The position numbers and the translations under genes are program-made. This document shows positions 9,174 through 17,626 of a stretch of 64,000 bases of DNA, piece after piece. This DNA is from Acidimicrobiia bacterium. GTDB lineage: Bacteria > Actinomycetota > Acidimicrobiia > IMCC26256 > JAGNEX01. The stretch's first letter is position 1; every line of letters begins with the position of its first letter. The stretch lies in assembly GCA_020637365.1 (NCBI GenBank), contig JACJWE010000001.1, forward strand, positions 310,001 to 374,000, written 5' to 3'. The notes beneath the pieces were generated by a model. It made no database searches. It was not told the origin of the DNA and saw nothing but the letters and a program-made list of their open reading frames with translations.

Positions 9174-10063
9174 CTACTTGAGCACGCGGGAGCGAAGCTG
9201 CGGATGCCGATGGCGGTCGTCAGGATCGTGAACGCGATCAGGAAGGCGTAAATCACCGGCAGGGACATATGGTCGACGTCGGTGACCGCGGCCCGAAATC
9301 CTTCCGAGAGGTAGACCAGCGGGTTGATGAGGACGGCGATCTGGAGCCATTTGATCGCTGAGAGCGACTGCCACGAGTAGTAGGTGCAGCCCAGAAAGGT
9401 CAGCGGGACGACGATCACCCCGAACAGCATCGGCACATTGCGAGGCTCAAAGATCGTGCCGAAGGTGAGTCCCAAGGCCGATGCGCTGATGCACGCGAGC
9501 GGCACCATCGTCAGCAAGATCGGCCACTTGATCGCGAGGTGTACGGGTGTGGCGGGCACGATCGTCGCTATTGGAAACACAAGCAACGCAGCGAGGAGGC
9601 ATTGCAGCGAGCCCGAAAGGATCTTTTCGATTGCGACGACGTCGATGCGGAGCGGCGCGAGAACGCGATCCTCGATTTCGCGGGTGATGGCGAAGTCCTG
9701 AACCAGAGGAAGGGCGGTCGACTGGATTCCTTGGAACATGATGGTGGTGCCGAGGACGCCCGCCACGAGGATCGTCGAGAACATGCCCTCAGCGTCGCTG
9801 CCACCCCCGATGCCTTGCCCAATCTTCGGGAAGACGTAGGTAAATACGAAGACGAGCAAGAGCGGCTGCAGCAACGTCCGGGGAATGAATTCGTTGAGGT
9901 TCTTGCGGACCACCAACATGTCACGCGCCAAGAGCGCGCCGACCACTCGGCCGGTTCCAGGCCCTGAACGCTCGTCGGCGGGCAGGGAGGGCGGCAGGGT
10001 CGTACCTTGTCGCCTGGATGAGGATTCGGCGCGTCTGGGTCCGCTCGGGAGATGACCGGTCAT
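9174..10063 (-). CDS. ABC-2 type transporter permease
   Basis: Membrane subunit of an exporter. After a Pro/Arg-rich cytosolic N-terminus come about six hydrophobic segments (LLQPLLLVFVFTYVF, FSTILVAGVLGTTIMFQG, CLLAALLVFPIATIV, WPILLTMVPLACISAS, MLFGVIVVPLTFLGC, LPVIYAFLIAFTILTTAIG). FVFPKIG-like and ITREIEDRVLAPL elements resemble daunorubicin-resistance-type permeases. The native end is FRSRVLK with stop at 9174; one base is missing near 9192-9195, so the raw frame runs on antisense through the propeller gene to 8765, which is artefact. One added base gives 297 codons. Its ATG overlaps the TGA of the ATPase gene, so the two are one operon. Confidence 0.85.
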
Positions 10064-11061
10064 TCGCGCAACTCCTTGCCGGTGAGGCTGATAAACACCG
10101 TCTCGAGTGTCGGTTCGCTGATCGAATAGTCGGTGACGGTCGTGCCAGCGGTTTCTGCGACCCCGAGAAGCTGGGCGAGTACACCGGTTCCGCTTCGCAG
10201 CGACAGCCGGACTTTCGTATCGCTTTCGGCGGTCGCATCTAACACGACCGCCAGCTCGCGTTCGGCCGCTGCGGCGAAGTCTGCCGCCTGCCCAGACACG
10301 CTGACCGCAGCGAATCGGGCGGCACCGAGCGAGGCCTTGAGGGCTTCTGGGCTGTCCAACGCAATGATCCGACCCTGGTCGATGATCGCGACTCGTTCGC
10401 AGAGGTCCTCAGCCTCTTCCATGTAGTGGGTGGTGAGGACGACGGTCTGGCCGTGACTGTGGAGCTCCTGGATGATCTCCCACAGGGCGATGCGGCTTTG
10501 GGGATCGAGCCCTGCTGTCGGCTCATCCAGAAACAGCACGGAGGGACGATGCATGATTGCCCGGGCAGCCATCAATCGTTGAGCCATACCTCCTGATAGT
10601 GCTGCGACCTGGGCGTGGGCCCGCTCATCGAGCCTGAATTGCGCGAGGAGTCGTTGGGCCTCGGAGCGGGCGACCTTCTTGCTCATCCCGAAGTAGCGCC
10701 CGTGAAAAACAAGGTTCTCCAGCACGGTGAGCGAGCGGTCCAACGTGTTTGTTTGGGGCACAACACCGAGTTGGGCCTTTGCCCGTGCCGGATGCGCCGC
10801 GACGTCGATGCCTTCGATGAAGGCGCTGCCTCCGGTGGGTGTGACCATCGAGGTCAACATGCCAACCGTGGTGGACTTTCCTGCACCATTGGGTCCGAGG
10901 AGCCCGAAGAACTCGCCTCGTCCGATGCGCAGGTTGATACCCCGAACCGCATCCACACCGGTGGGGAAGCGTTTAGCCAGGTTGCGTGCCTCGACCACGG
11001 TCTCCGCGTCGTCTGGCACCACGAAACATCCCGTTGGTTCGGCCGTGGCTTGTGCGGTCAT
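10060..11061 (-). CDS. ABC transporter ATP-binding protein, drug-resistance type
   Basis: 333 residues. It powers the adjacent permease. Walker A GPNGAGKST (about residues 56-64), Q-loop in LGVVPQTNTLD, signature LSGGM, Walker B VLFLDEPTAGLD, H-loop TTHYMEEAEDL, and a C-terminal domain ending SEPTLETVFISLTGKELRE as in DrrA-like proteins. ATG 11061 is preferred over an upstream in-frame GTG at 11079 because TACAAT lies exactly 7 bases before it and no ribosome binding site fits, suggesting a leaderless message. The exported compound is unknown. Confidence 0.92.
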   Translation of the reverse strand: MTAQATAEPTGCFVVPDDAETVVEARNLAKRFPTGVDAVRGINLRIGRGEFFGLLGPNGAGKSTTVGMLTSMVTPTGGSAFIEGIDVAAHPARAKAQLGVVPQTNTLDRSLTVLENLVFHGRYFGMSKKVARSEAQRLLAQFRLDERAHAQVAALSGGMAQRLMAARAIMHRPSVLFLDEPTAGLDPQSRIALWEIIQELHSHGQTVVLTTHYMEEAEDLCERVAIIDQGRIIALDSPEALKASLGAARFAAVSVSGQAADFAAAAERELAVVLDATAESDTKVRLSLRSGTGVLAQLLGVAETAGTTVTDYSISEPTLETVFISLTGKELRE

Positions 11062-11074
11062 CCTTCCGATTGTA
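11059..11074 (-). promoter_or_regulatory. -10 box TACAAT of a leaderless ABC operon
   Basis: On the minus strand TACAAT (11074-11069) is followed by CGGAAGG and then the ATG of the ABC ATPase. Transcription starting 7 bases below a -10 box would begin at the A of the start codon. The same spacing recurs at 14640, 17614 and 53330. Confidence 0.5.
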
Positions 11075-11079
11075 CCCAC

Positions 11080-11293
11080 CGGAGGGAACCGCCAATTTCA
11101 CGTGGCGTTCGAGCAGACGGCCGAGATAGATCGCTCGCCGAGCACTTCTCCGAGGTGCGCGCTGAGGCGCCGAAGAATTTCGCTTCGCTGCTAACGTCAG
11201 CCGAGTTTCGAGGAGGCCCTCGAGCAGGGTGCTGAAAAACTCCGATCTGCTGTTTCTTGAGCACCTTGGAGGCCGATTGCGTAAGGCGAAATC
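11080..11293. other. 214-bp divergent intergenic region
   Basis: This lies between the ABC operon (minus) and the copper chaperone (plus). It holds several short dyads, including GGTGCT and AGCACC about 30 bases apart (11228-11265), and the binding site AAGGCG for the chaperone. No coding frame is supported. Confidence 0.3.
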
Positions 11294-11509
11294 ATGACTC
11301 ACAAGTTCCTGTTGTCGGTGCCGGGTATGAGCTGTGGACATTGCGAAGTGGCGATCACCGAAGCCGTGTCCGCGCTGGCCAACGTCGAATCCGTCCGGGT
11401 CGATCTGGACGCCAAGACCGTTCATGTGGCAGGAGGCGAGACCGCTGCAATCGTCGCCGCGGTCGGTGACGCTGGGTACGATGTCGAGTCGATCCGAGCT
11501 GAAGCCTGA
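11294..11509 (+). CDS. heavy-metal-associated domain protein, copper-chaperone-like
   Basis: 71 residues, the whole length of one HMA domain. The metal site is GMSCGHC (CxxC) near the N-terminus, followed by the ferredoxin-like beta-alpha-beta pattern (EVAITEAVSALANVESVRVDL, AIVAAVGDAGYDV). Such proteins carry Cu(I) to P-type ATPases or repressors, but no copper ATPase lies in this window. The gene overlaps the next (carbonic anhydrase) by one base (TGATG), so the two are co-translated. AAGGCG precedes the ATG. Confidence 0.88.
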   Translation: MTHKFLLSVPGMSCGHCEVAITEAVSALANVESVRVDLDAKTVHVAGGETAAIVAAVGDAGYDVESIRAEA

Positions 11510-12087
11510 TGAGCGCGACAGAGCAACGTGGCGGTGATCTAACCGGTTTTTCCGATCTGATTGAGACATATCTGCTGAACAAGCCAGCCACGTGGGGCGG
11601 CGTGCCGAAGCACGAGCCAAAAGCGGCCGTGTTGACCTGCGCGGACGCACGGGTGACAGCTTCGTTTGTTTTTGGAAGACCCCAGGGCGAACTCTTTGTC
11701 GTCCGGAATGCTGGCAACTCCGCAACCCCATCGGCGACGGCAAGTCTCGATTTCGCGGCCGCAGTCTTGGGGATCCCTCTCGTTTTTGTGATGGGGCACA
11801 CCTATTGTGGCGCTGTCGCTGGAGCCTTGAGCGAAGAGTCGCCAGCGTTCCTCGACCCGGTGCTCAAGCCGTTACGTGAGACGATCCGAACGACGGGCGC
11901 GGCCACCCCCGACGACCTCTCTTATGCCCACGTGCTGAGAGTCGCCGAACAACTTCGTGCTCATGACGGACCGGTCGGACATCACGCCGCTCAGGGAACG
12001 CTCCGAGTCGTCCCGGTCGTCTTCGATCTGAGTACCGGCACATTGGTTGACGCCGAGTCTGGTGATCGCTCCGAAGTTGCCATGTAG
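11509..12087 (+). CDS. beta-class carbonic anhydrase
   Basis: 192 residues. Reversible hydration of CO2 to bicarbonate. Zinc ligands of beta carbonic anhydrases are visible: CADAR (Cys44, with the Asp46/Arg48 dyad) and HTYCGA (His97, Cys100). Between them VRNAGN and a Rossmann-like SLDFAAAVLGIPLVFVMG strand-helix fit the family. The start overlaps the stop of the metal chaperone, an unusual pairing: one gene binds copper, the other needs zinc. The functional link is unknown. Confidence 0.9.
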   Translation: MSATEQRGGDLTGFSDLIETYLLNKPATWGGVPKHEPKAAVLTCADARVTASFVFGRPQGELFVVRNAGNSATPSATASLDFAAAVLGIPLVFVMGHTYCGAVAGALSEESPAFLDPVLKPLRETIRTTGAATPDDLSYAHVLRVAEQLRAHDGPVGHHAAQGTLRVVPVVFDLSTGTLVDAESGDRSEVAM

Positions 12088-12275
12088 GCAGATGCCCGGC
12101 GCGATGTGCGGGCCGCGGGTGCCGGTGCGGTCTTGTCGGTGTGGCTCGCGTCACCCGTACCGGTATAACGAGTGGCGCGTGACGTGTGCGACACCAGCCT
12201 CGTAGACTTCGCCGGACATTGCGTGGCCGGTGCCGGTTTACGCTGGCCAGTCAGTTTGAAAGAGGCGGTAATTCG

Positions 12276-13055
12276 ATGAGGGGTCGTGACGAAGTGCGTG
12301 GCGGCGGGCGATCCACAACGATCGTGATCGTTGTGGTCGTCCTTGTCCTCTTGGCGTTCGCGGCCTGGTACTTCCTCATTCGCGACGATGCTCCCGATGC
12401 GGTTTCGCTCGACGCAGCGATCGAAGACGTCCAGGGGGACTCGGACAATGCCGACGGCACAGCGTTGGCCGGGTCGGGCGGTTCTACTTCGGCTGCCGAC
12501 CTGACCGGTGAGTGGACCGTCGACACCGAATCCGGCGACTTTGACTTTGACTCCGCGACCGGCTCGTTTGTGGGGTTCCGAATCGACGAGGAGCTGTCGG
12601 GCATCGGTTCGACCACCGCGGTCGGCCGTACCGGAGATGTCGATGGTTCGCTGACGGTCGATGGAGATCAGATCACCACAGTCGATATGGAGGTGAACAT
12701 GGACTCCTTGACGACCGACGAGTCGCGGCGAGATGGCCGCGCCCGGGACGCACTGAAGACTTCGGAGTATCCAACCGCCACCTTCGCGCTGACCGACCCC
12801 ATCACGCTTCCAGCAGATGCAGTGGACGGCGACGCGGTTTCGATCCAAGCAAACGGAGACCTCACCGTTGCCGGTGTCACACAACCCGTGATCTTCGACG
12901 TTGACGCTCAGCTCGTCAACGACACCATGGTGATCGTGGCGACGACCGACGTGTTGCTGAGCGACTTCGACATCGCTGCTCCCAGTGCACCGATCGTGCT
13001 GTCGGTCGCGGATGAAGCGACGGTCGAAATGCAGCTGTTGATGGTCCGAGGCTAG
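12276..13055 (+). CDS. membrane-anchored YceI-family lipocalin-like protein
   Basis: 259 residues. A short basic N-terminus, one transmembrane helix (STTIVIVVVVLVLLAFAAWYFLI), an acidic linker, then a YceI domain: GEWTVDTESG..., VGFRIDEELSGIG, EVNMDSLTTDESRRD, LKTSEYPTATFAL and GDLTVAGVTQPVIFDV. YceI proteins bind isoprenoid-like lipids in a beta barrel, and this one should face the outside of the membrane. ATG 12276 is chosen because AAAGAGGCGG precedes it; the frame is open to 12186 without a binding site. A TATAAC box near 12163 may be its promoter. Confidence 0.85.
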   Translation: MRGRDEVRGGGRSTTIVIVVVVLVLLAFAAWYFLIRDDAPDAVSLDAAIEDVQGDSDNADGTALAGSGGSTSAADLTGEWTVDTESGDFDFDSATGSFVGFRIDEELSGIGSTTAVGRTGDVDGSLTVDGDQITTVDMEVNMDSLTTDESRRDGRARDALKTSEYPTATFALTDPITLPADAVDGDAVSIQANGDLTVAGVTQPVIFDVDAQLVNDTMVIVATTDVLLSDFDIAAPSAPIVLSVADEATVEMQLLMVRG

Positions 13056-13090
13056 CCGGTCGACCGGGACACGACCGTTCCGCTGAGGAG

Positions 13091-13132
13091 GCCGGGGGAG
13101 ACCCGACAGGCGCCGGGGGAGACCCGCCAGGG
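13091..13132. repeat. two tandem 21-bp repeats
   Basis: GCCGGGGGAGACCCG is repeated at 13091 and 13112 within two adjacent 21-base units that differ at two positions. They lie in the short gap between the convergent YceI and universal-stress genes. Confidence 0.7.
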
Positions 13133-13162
13133 GCTGGCCTGAGTGCGGGCCGGACCACCCAC

Positions 13163-13585
13163 CTAATGGATCACGACGACCGGACGGGTTGTCTCCTGGG
13201 GAAGTCGTAGAGCGGTCGAACCAAGGAGCGTCTGTCTCGCAATCGACATGCTGCGTGCACCGATAACGATCAGATCGGCGCGGGTTTCTTCAGCGGTGTC
13301 GGCGATCGCGTCGACGGGCCGGCCTTCGGTGATCTTGGTTTCATAGCGCGTGCCGCGCTCTCTCAACGGCGCGGTCCAGTCGCCATCGAGGCGTCGTTTG
13401 GCGTTGTCGTAGAGCGTGGGGAGATCGATCGGACCTTGTCGGTCGCCGACCGCCATGAGGGGTTCAAAGACGTGCATCACAACCAAGGTCGCGTCGAGCT
13501 GTGCAGCGAGGTCATTTGACCATTCAAGTGCTCGACTTGCTGGTGGTGAACCGTCAACGGCGACCAGAATCCTGTGAACCGCCAT
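13163..13585 (-). CDS. universal stress protein, single domain
   Basis: 140 residues, one UspA domain. Begins AVHRILVAVDGSPPASRALEW and ends LIVIGARSMSIARQTLLGSTALRL. The ATP-binding signature G-2x-G-9x-G-S/T is altered: the second Gly is Ser (GARS), so nucleotide binding may be weak. ATG 13585 follows AAAGGAAC by a normal distance; the frame is open to 13612. The stop TAG is followed on the transcript by GTGGGTGGT, a string that recurs after other stop codons here. Confidence 0.88.
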   Translation of the reverse strand: MAVHRILVAVDGSPPASRALEWSNDLAAQLDATLVVMHVFEPLMAVGDRQGPIDLPTLYDNAKRRLDGDWTAPLRERGTRYETKITEGRPVDAIADTAEETRADLIVIGARSMSIARQTLLGSTALRLPQETTRPVVVIH

Positions 13586-13651
13586 TGGAGAGTTCCTTTC
13601 TGTGGCGGACATCTGCCCGATTTGGTAGTGCTGCCCCGCTCGGGGCGTCAG

Positions 13652-14632
13652 TCAGCTGCTGGTATTTGTTGGTTGTGTTCCGGATGCTCGTAGTGACAAC
13701 CAGACGGTGATGCCCAACACGACGACGATGACACCGAGGGATACGGGGGTGGGAATGTGGTACCAGTTCGAGATCAGCATTTTCACCCCGACGTAGAACA
13801 GGATCACGCCAAGCCCGACGTTGAGATATATCAGGCGATCTTTCGCACCGGCCAACAAGAAGTACAGGGCCCGCAGCCCGAGTATCGCCATCGCATTGGA
13901 CGAAAACACGACGAATTGATCGCGGCTAATCGCCAAGATCGCCGGTACCGAGTCGACGGCGAAGACGACGTCGGTCGCCTCGATCAGGATGAGCACGACA
14001 AACAGAGGGGTAGCAAGGCGCCGTCCATCGATCCGGGTGAACAGCTTCTGCCCGTCGTAGTGCGAGCTGACCGGAACAAAGCGCCGAACGATTCGCAAGA
14101 CGGGGTTCTGATCCGGATGGATTTCTTCATCGCTGTGTCGAGCGACGCGAATCGCGGTCACGATGAGCAGAGCCCCAAAGACATAGAGCAACCAGTCGAA
14201 GGCGTCGAGCAGCGCGACTCCCGCAAAGATGAAGATTGCACGCAGCACCAGGGCGCCGAACACGCCCCAAAACAGGACCCGGTGCTGGTATTTGTTCGGC
14301 ACGTTGAAGTAGCCAAATATCACGGCCCAGACAAACACGTTGTCGACGGAAAGCGACTTTTCGATGGCATATCCGGTGATGTATTGCGTGGCCGCGTCGG
14401 AGTCGATAAGTGCCCAAACAACGCCGGTAAAACCAATGCCGATCGCAATCCAGATCGCCGAAGAAATAGCGGCCTCTCGAATGGAAATATCGTGTGCATC
14501 CCGGTGGAGGACGAGTAGGTCGACCAGCAGGAGCACCGCGACGAAAATGAGAAACCCGACCCAAATCTCGATGGAAACGTGAAAGGAGTGGAGTTTCGGG
14601 TTGGCTTCTGACGCCGCTAGGTAGGACAACAT
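13652..14632 (-). CDS. TerC-family integral membrane protein
   Basis: 326 residues with about nine transmembrane helices. Family landmarks: LLVDLLVLHRDAH, SLSVDNVFVWAVIFGYF, RVLFWGVFGALVLRAIFIFAG, LILIEATDVVFAVDSVPAILAI and GLRALYFLL. TerC proteins export manganese or support tellurite resistance and metal loading of secreted enzymes. ATG 14632 is chosen because CATAAT ends 7 bases upstream with no ribosome binding site, as for other apparently leaderless genes here; the frame is open to 14689. Downstream lies the universal stress gene on the same strand. Confidence 0.88.
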   Translation of the reverse strand: MLSYLAASEANPKLHSFHVSIEIWVGFLIFVAVLLLVDLLVLHRDAHDISIREAAISSAIWIAIGIGFTGVVWALIDSDAATQYITGYAIEKSLSVDNVFVWAVIFGYFNVPNKYQHRVLFWGVFGALVLRAIFIFAGVALLDAFDWLLYVFGALLIVTAIRVARHSDEEIHPDQNPVLRIVRRFVPVSSHYDGQKLFTRIDGRRLATPLFVVLILIEATDVVFAVDSVPAILAISRDQFVVFSSNAMAILGLRALYFLLAGAKDRLIYLNVGLGVILFYVGVKMLISNWYHIPTPVSLGVIVVVLGITVWLSLRASGTQPTNTSS

Positions 14633-14760
14633 GGGCGACATTATGACCGCCCGGGCACGCAAAGTGGGTTCTGGCGCCGTCACTTCCAACGACAGCGAAC
14701 CCCAAATCGTCTTCGCTCACCGACAACCGGTGTCGTGTCAGGCCCGAATGTTCGCGTTCG

Positions 14761-14880
14761 ACGATCAACGACGAGCCAACGGAGACCTCCACCACCAAGC
14801 CCTATGCGCTCTCGGCAACCGGCTCGTGGGCCTTCTCTATGGCTCCCTCACAACCCACACCCTCTACAACGAACACACAC
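14761..14880 (+). mobile_element. remnant of an IS110-family transposase, C-terminal end
   Basis: Translation in this frame gives GDLHHQALCALGNRLVGLL then YGSLTTHTLYNEHT, matching the typical ending of IS110/IS1111 transposases (ANRLVGILHGCL then TxYDEHTAWA). Nothing upstream matches the DEDD catalytic part, so only the last 40 or so codons survive. It lies in the gap between terC and the AEC permease. Confidence 0.6.
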
Positions 14881-14909
14881 CGACCGGTTACACCCCCGGG
14901 GGGTTTAGG

Positions 14910-15067
14910 TGGGTGGTGTCAAACGCGTGGCGCGCGTCTCGTCGTCCCGGCATCACCACTCGCGGCGTCCTCAATTCCGTCATTCCGGCCCGAGGAGTGA
15001 CGAAATCTCGTCCTTGCGACCGGCGCGCCGGACCGCCGATCCACACACCGACGTTTAACACCACCCA
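14910..15067. repeat. 16-bp inverted repeat flanking about 126 bp
   Basis: TGGGTGGTGTCAAACG at 14910-14925 and CGTTTAACACCACCCA at 15052-15067 are complementary at 15 of 16 positions. The enclosed segment has a further dyad (CGTCATTCC and GGAGTGACG, near 14980-15004) and no coding frame. It could be a tiny non-autonomous element, or two copies of a post-stop motif that happen to face each other. Confidence 0.4.
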
Positions 15068-15068
15068 T

Positions 15069-16055
15069 CTACGTGGCGATTTGGGCCCACAGGGGAAGTG
15101 TGATCAGCGAGAGGACGAGCCCCAATCCGACCATGTTTGTTGCGAGGCGTTCGTCGAGCCCCGCGCCGGTCGCCACGATGGATGCGGTCACCATCGAGGG
15201 CATCGCCGATTCGAGCTGTGTCGTCTCCCAAACCGGACCGGTACCGTGGGCGAGCATTCGAACGAGGAGCACCGCGCCGGGTGCGAGGACGAGCCGCAGG
15301 ATCAGTCCGACAGCGAGGCGTTCGCTGACGTCTTGGACTCGGGGCACGGCGAGGCGAAGCCCGATCGCGATCATCACCAAGGGCGTCAGGGTCGCTGCGA
15401 GTCGACCGATAGCGTCCTCCAGTGAGGCGGGAAGCCCGGTTTGGCGGATGACGATCGCTACGACCAACGCGACGAAGGCCGGGAACGTGACAACCTTCTT
15501 GAAGATCGCGCCGATATCGGCGTGCGGTGTCGGCGCGTGTGCAGCAGACCCGTTTGTAAGAGGCTCTATAGCGTCTTGCGGGCCAGCATTGGCAGACCGA
15601 CGTTGGTGTTCCTTGGCGACCAGAGCGCCGTATCGGGCTGCGACGATGGAGCCGTATGTGGATAATGCGAGGAAGCTCCCCGGCTGGTCGTACAAGATGG
15701 CATAGGGGACGTGGTCGGCGCCCAGTAGCGCTTCTACGGCGGGGATACCGAGGAATGACGTGTTCGCCAGCGGAACGACCAACATAAGCGTGCCGGTCTG
15801 AGCGGTGGTCCAACCCCGCCAATTGGCCAGCGCGAGCACGACTGCGGCCGATCCAAGGCAGACGCCCCATGCGGTGGCGGCGGGTACGATCGCTTCGCTC
15901 GTCCACCCTAGTTTTGGCACCTGCACCAGGATCATGGCTGGCAGGGCGACCCAGAGGACCAACTGGTCGCAGACCGACGCGACACGTGCGCGATCGATAC
16001 CGGGCGCGAATCGGAGAGCGATGCCCGCTATGAGTAACCAGAAAATCTCGACCAT
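15069..16055 (-). CDS. AEC-family (auxin efflux carrier-like) permease
   Basis: 328 residues, about ten transmembrane helices in two halves around a hydrophilic loop (residues about 145-180). MVEIFWLLIAGIALRFAPG, VVPLANTSFLGIPAVEALLG (the Asn/Pro-broken helix typical of the family), LTPLVMIAIGLRLAVP and MVTASIVATGAGLDERLATN are diagnostic. AEC carriers move small carboxylates or amino acids. No ribosome binding site is visible before ATG 16055. It is alone on its strand between the IS remnant and the metallo-hydrolase. Confidence 0.85.
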   Translation of the reverse strand: MVEIFWLLIAGIALRFAPGIDRARVASVCDQLVLWVALPAMILVQVPKLGWTSEAIVPAATAWGVCLGSAAVVLALANWRGWTTAQTGTLMLVVPLANTSFLGIPAVEALLGADHVPYAILYDQPGSFLALSTYGSIVAARYGALVAKEHQRRSANAGPQDAIEPLTNGSAAHAPTPHADIGAIFKKVVTFPAFVALVVAIVIRQTGLPASLEDAIGRLAATLTPLVMIAIGLRLAVPRVQDVSERLAVGLILRLVLAPGAVLLVRMLAHGTGPVWETTQLESAMPSMVTASIVATGAGLDERLATNMVGLGLVLSLITLPLWAQIAT

Positions 16056-16145
16056 ATGCGATGGGTCCGCCCAACCCGGCGGTCTGGGCTATCGCCGAAC
16101 CGTGATCCCGACGGGGGTCGCCGGTGGCGTGCCGCCGGTTCAGCG

Positions 16146-17471
16146 TCAGTGAAATGCACGGCCCTCTCGTGCATAGGCTGCGGCGCTACGGTACAGGTTG
16201 ATGGCCATCAGCGACGTTTCGTAGCTCGCACGCTGCTCGTATATCGCGGCTACGCCGTTGCGCACCTCCTCAATTTCGGGACCGGCTTCCAGGGCGAAGT
16301 CCGCAAGATGACACGCCACGGCAAGGTCCCCTTCGTCAGCGACGCGACGCGCGGCCGCTATCAGCTTGCCGGGCCCCACCGGGTCAGCATCCGACCGGCA
16401 GGCCCCGGTCTGAACGTCGCCCGATGGACCGTCGGTGGAGGCTGCAAGTTCGGCGATCGCTGTTGCCAACCTGACGCGCGGCGCAGGTTTCAGTTCGCTC
16501 GGGCGTCCCGAATACCAGCCGCCGAAATAGCGGATCACGTTGCGTACGATGAACTCTGCTTCGTCGTAGACCGGTGAGAGCCAGGGTGATGCCGATGCTG
16601 GAAGGTCGATGTTGCGCACGATATCGACATGGGGTGGAGCCCCGTCGTTCATCAAGGCCAGTGTACGTTCGACGATGGTCTCTAAGAACTCGGCCGTTTC
16701 GCTGAGGATCTGACGGACGAGTTGCGGATCGTCGATCACGGGTCCGCCATGGCCGGGGCACAGTGTCCTCGCGCCGAGTGTATCCATGCTGCGCAGCGCT
16801 GCGGCCCAGTCCCAGGGATAGCGCTGCACCTTTTGTGGATTCCCCGCGTTGGGCGCGGCCCAGATAATGAGATCGCCGGTGCACAACACTGAACGTTCGG
16901 GACAGAACACCCATGTGTGATCGTCGGTTTCACCGCGGGCGTGATGAAGTTGGAAGTCCATGCCCCCAACCGAGACGCTCAGCTCATCATCATATGTCAT
17001 CGTTGGCTGGATCAGACTGCCTGCAAAATCGACCCCGGCGAGGTCCGCGTCGGCACTGGCTTGGAACTGACGTGCATTGATCGCCCGGTTGTAACCCTCG
17101 GTGAGCCGATATCGCTCGAGGCGTTCAAGAAGCGCTCGATGAGCGATGACGTTCGGAGGTGCCTGACCTTCGAGAAGGAAGGCTCCTAATCCGTAGGCAT
17201 GGTCGATGTGGCCGTGGGTGTAGATGGCGGTGTGGACCGGAGCCGCGCTGACCTGTCGGACCATCGCTGCGAGGGTCGGCGCCAGAGGCGCCATACCCGA
17301 GTCGACCAGGACGATTCCCTCGTCGGTTTCGAAGGCGGTGACCCCGCTAAAGGCACTCTGAAACCACGTTCGCTCGGCGACGAGATCTGGCCCACCCGTC
17401 CAAAAGAACAAGGCGTCGGCGGGGTTCGCTTGTGCTGACTGACCGAAACGATGCGTCGGGTTTTGAGACAT
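16146..17471 (-). CDS. metallo-beta-lactamase-fold hydrolase, alkylsulfatase-like
   Basis: 441 residues. Dinuclear zinc motif THGHIDH (His86, His88, Asp90, His91), further ligands in HARGETDDHTW, VLCTGDLI and CPGHGGPV. After the hydrolase domain come FIVRNVIRYFGGWYSGRPSELKPAP, the start of the dimerisation region of SdsA-type alkyl sulfatases, then a helical C-terminus with LADEGDLAVACHLADFALE-like repeats. It is shorter than classic secreted alkyl sulfatases (over 600) and lacks a signal peptide, so a cytosolic enzyme on a related ester is likely. It ends about 90 bases from the divergent AEC gene. Confidence 0.85.
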   Translation of the reverse strand: MSQNPTHRFGQSAQANPADALFFWTGGPDLVAERTWFQSAFSGVTAFETDEGIVLVDSGMAPLAPTLAAMVRQVSAAPVHTAIYTHGHIDHAYGLGAFLLEGQAPPNVIAHRALLERLERYRLTEGYNRAINARQFQASADADLAGVDFAGSLIQPTMTYDDELSVSVGGMDFQLHHARGETDDHTWVFCPERSVLCTGDLIIWAAPNAGNPQKVQRYPWDWAAALRSMDTLGARTLCPGHGGPVIDDPQLVRQILSETAEFLETIVERTLALMNDGAPPHVDIVRNIDLPASASPWLSPVYDEAEFIVRNVIRYFGGWYSGRPSELKPAPRVRLATAIAELAASTDGPSGDVQTGACRSDADPVGPGKLIAAARRVADEGDLAVACHLADFALEAGPEIEEVRNGVAAIYEQRASYETSLMAINLYRSAAAYAREGRAFH

Positions 17472-17626
17472 AGGTCGTGCCCTTCTTGAGATATCAGTGG
17501 CCTTTATAGGACTCAGCGACGCTGTCGCATACCTGTTCTTGGTCTGGCTTCGAGCAGCGCACTCCGGCGTTGCGGTTGTTCGACCGGAGGCTGAGATGTT
17601 GGTGTGTTCTGTCTATCGTTGCTGAG

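Noticed and set aside
10973..11743. 256-residue minus-strand frame across the copper chaperone and carbonic anhydrase
   Set aside because: It runs antisense to two genes with complete active-site motifs.
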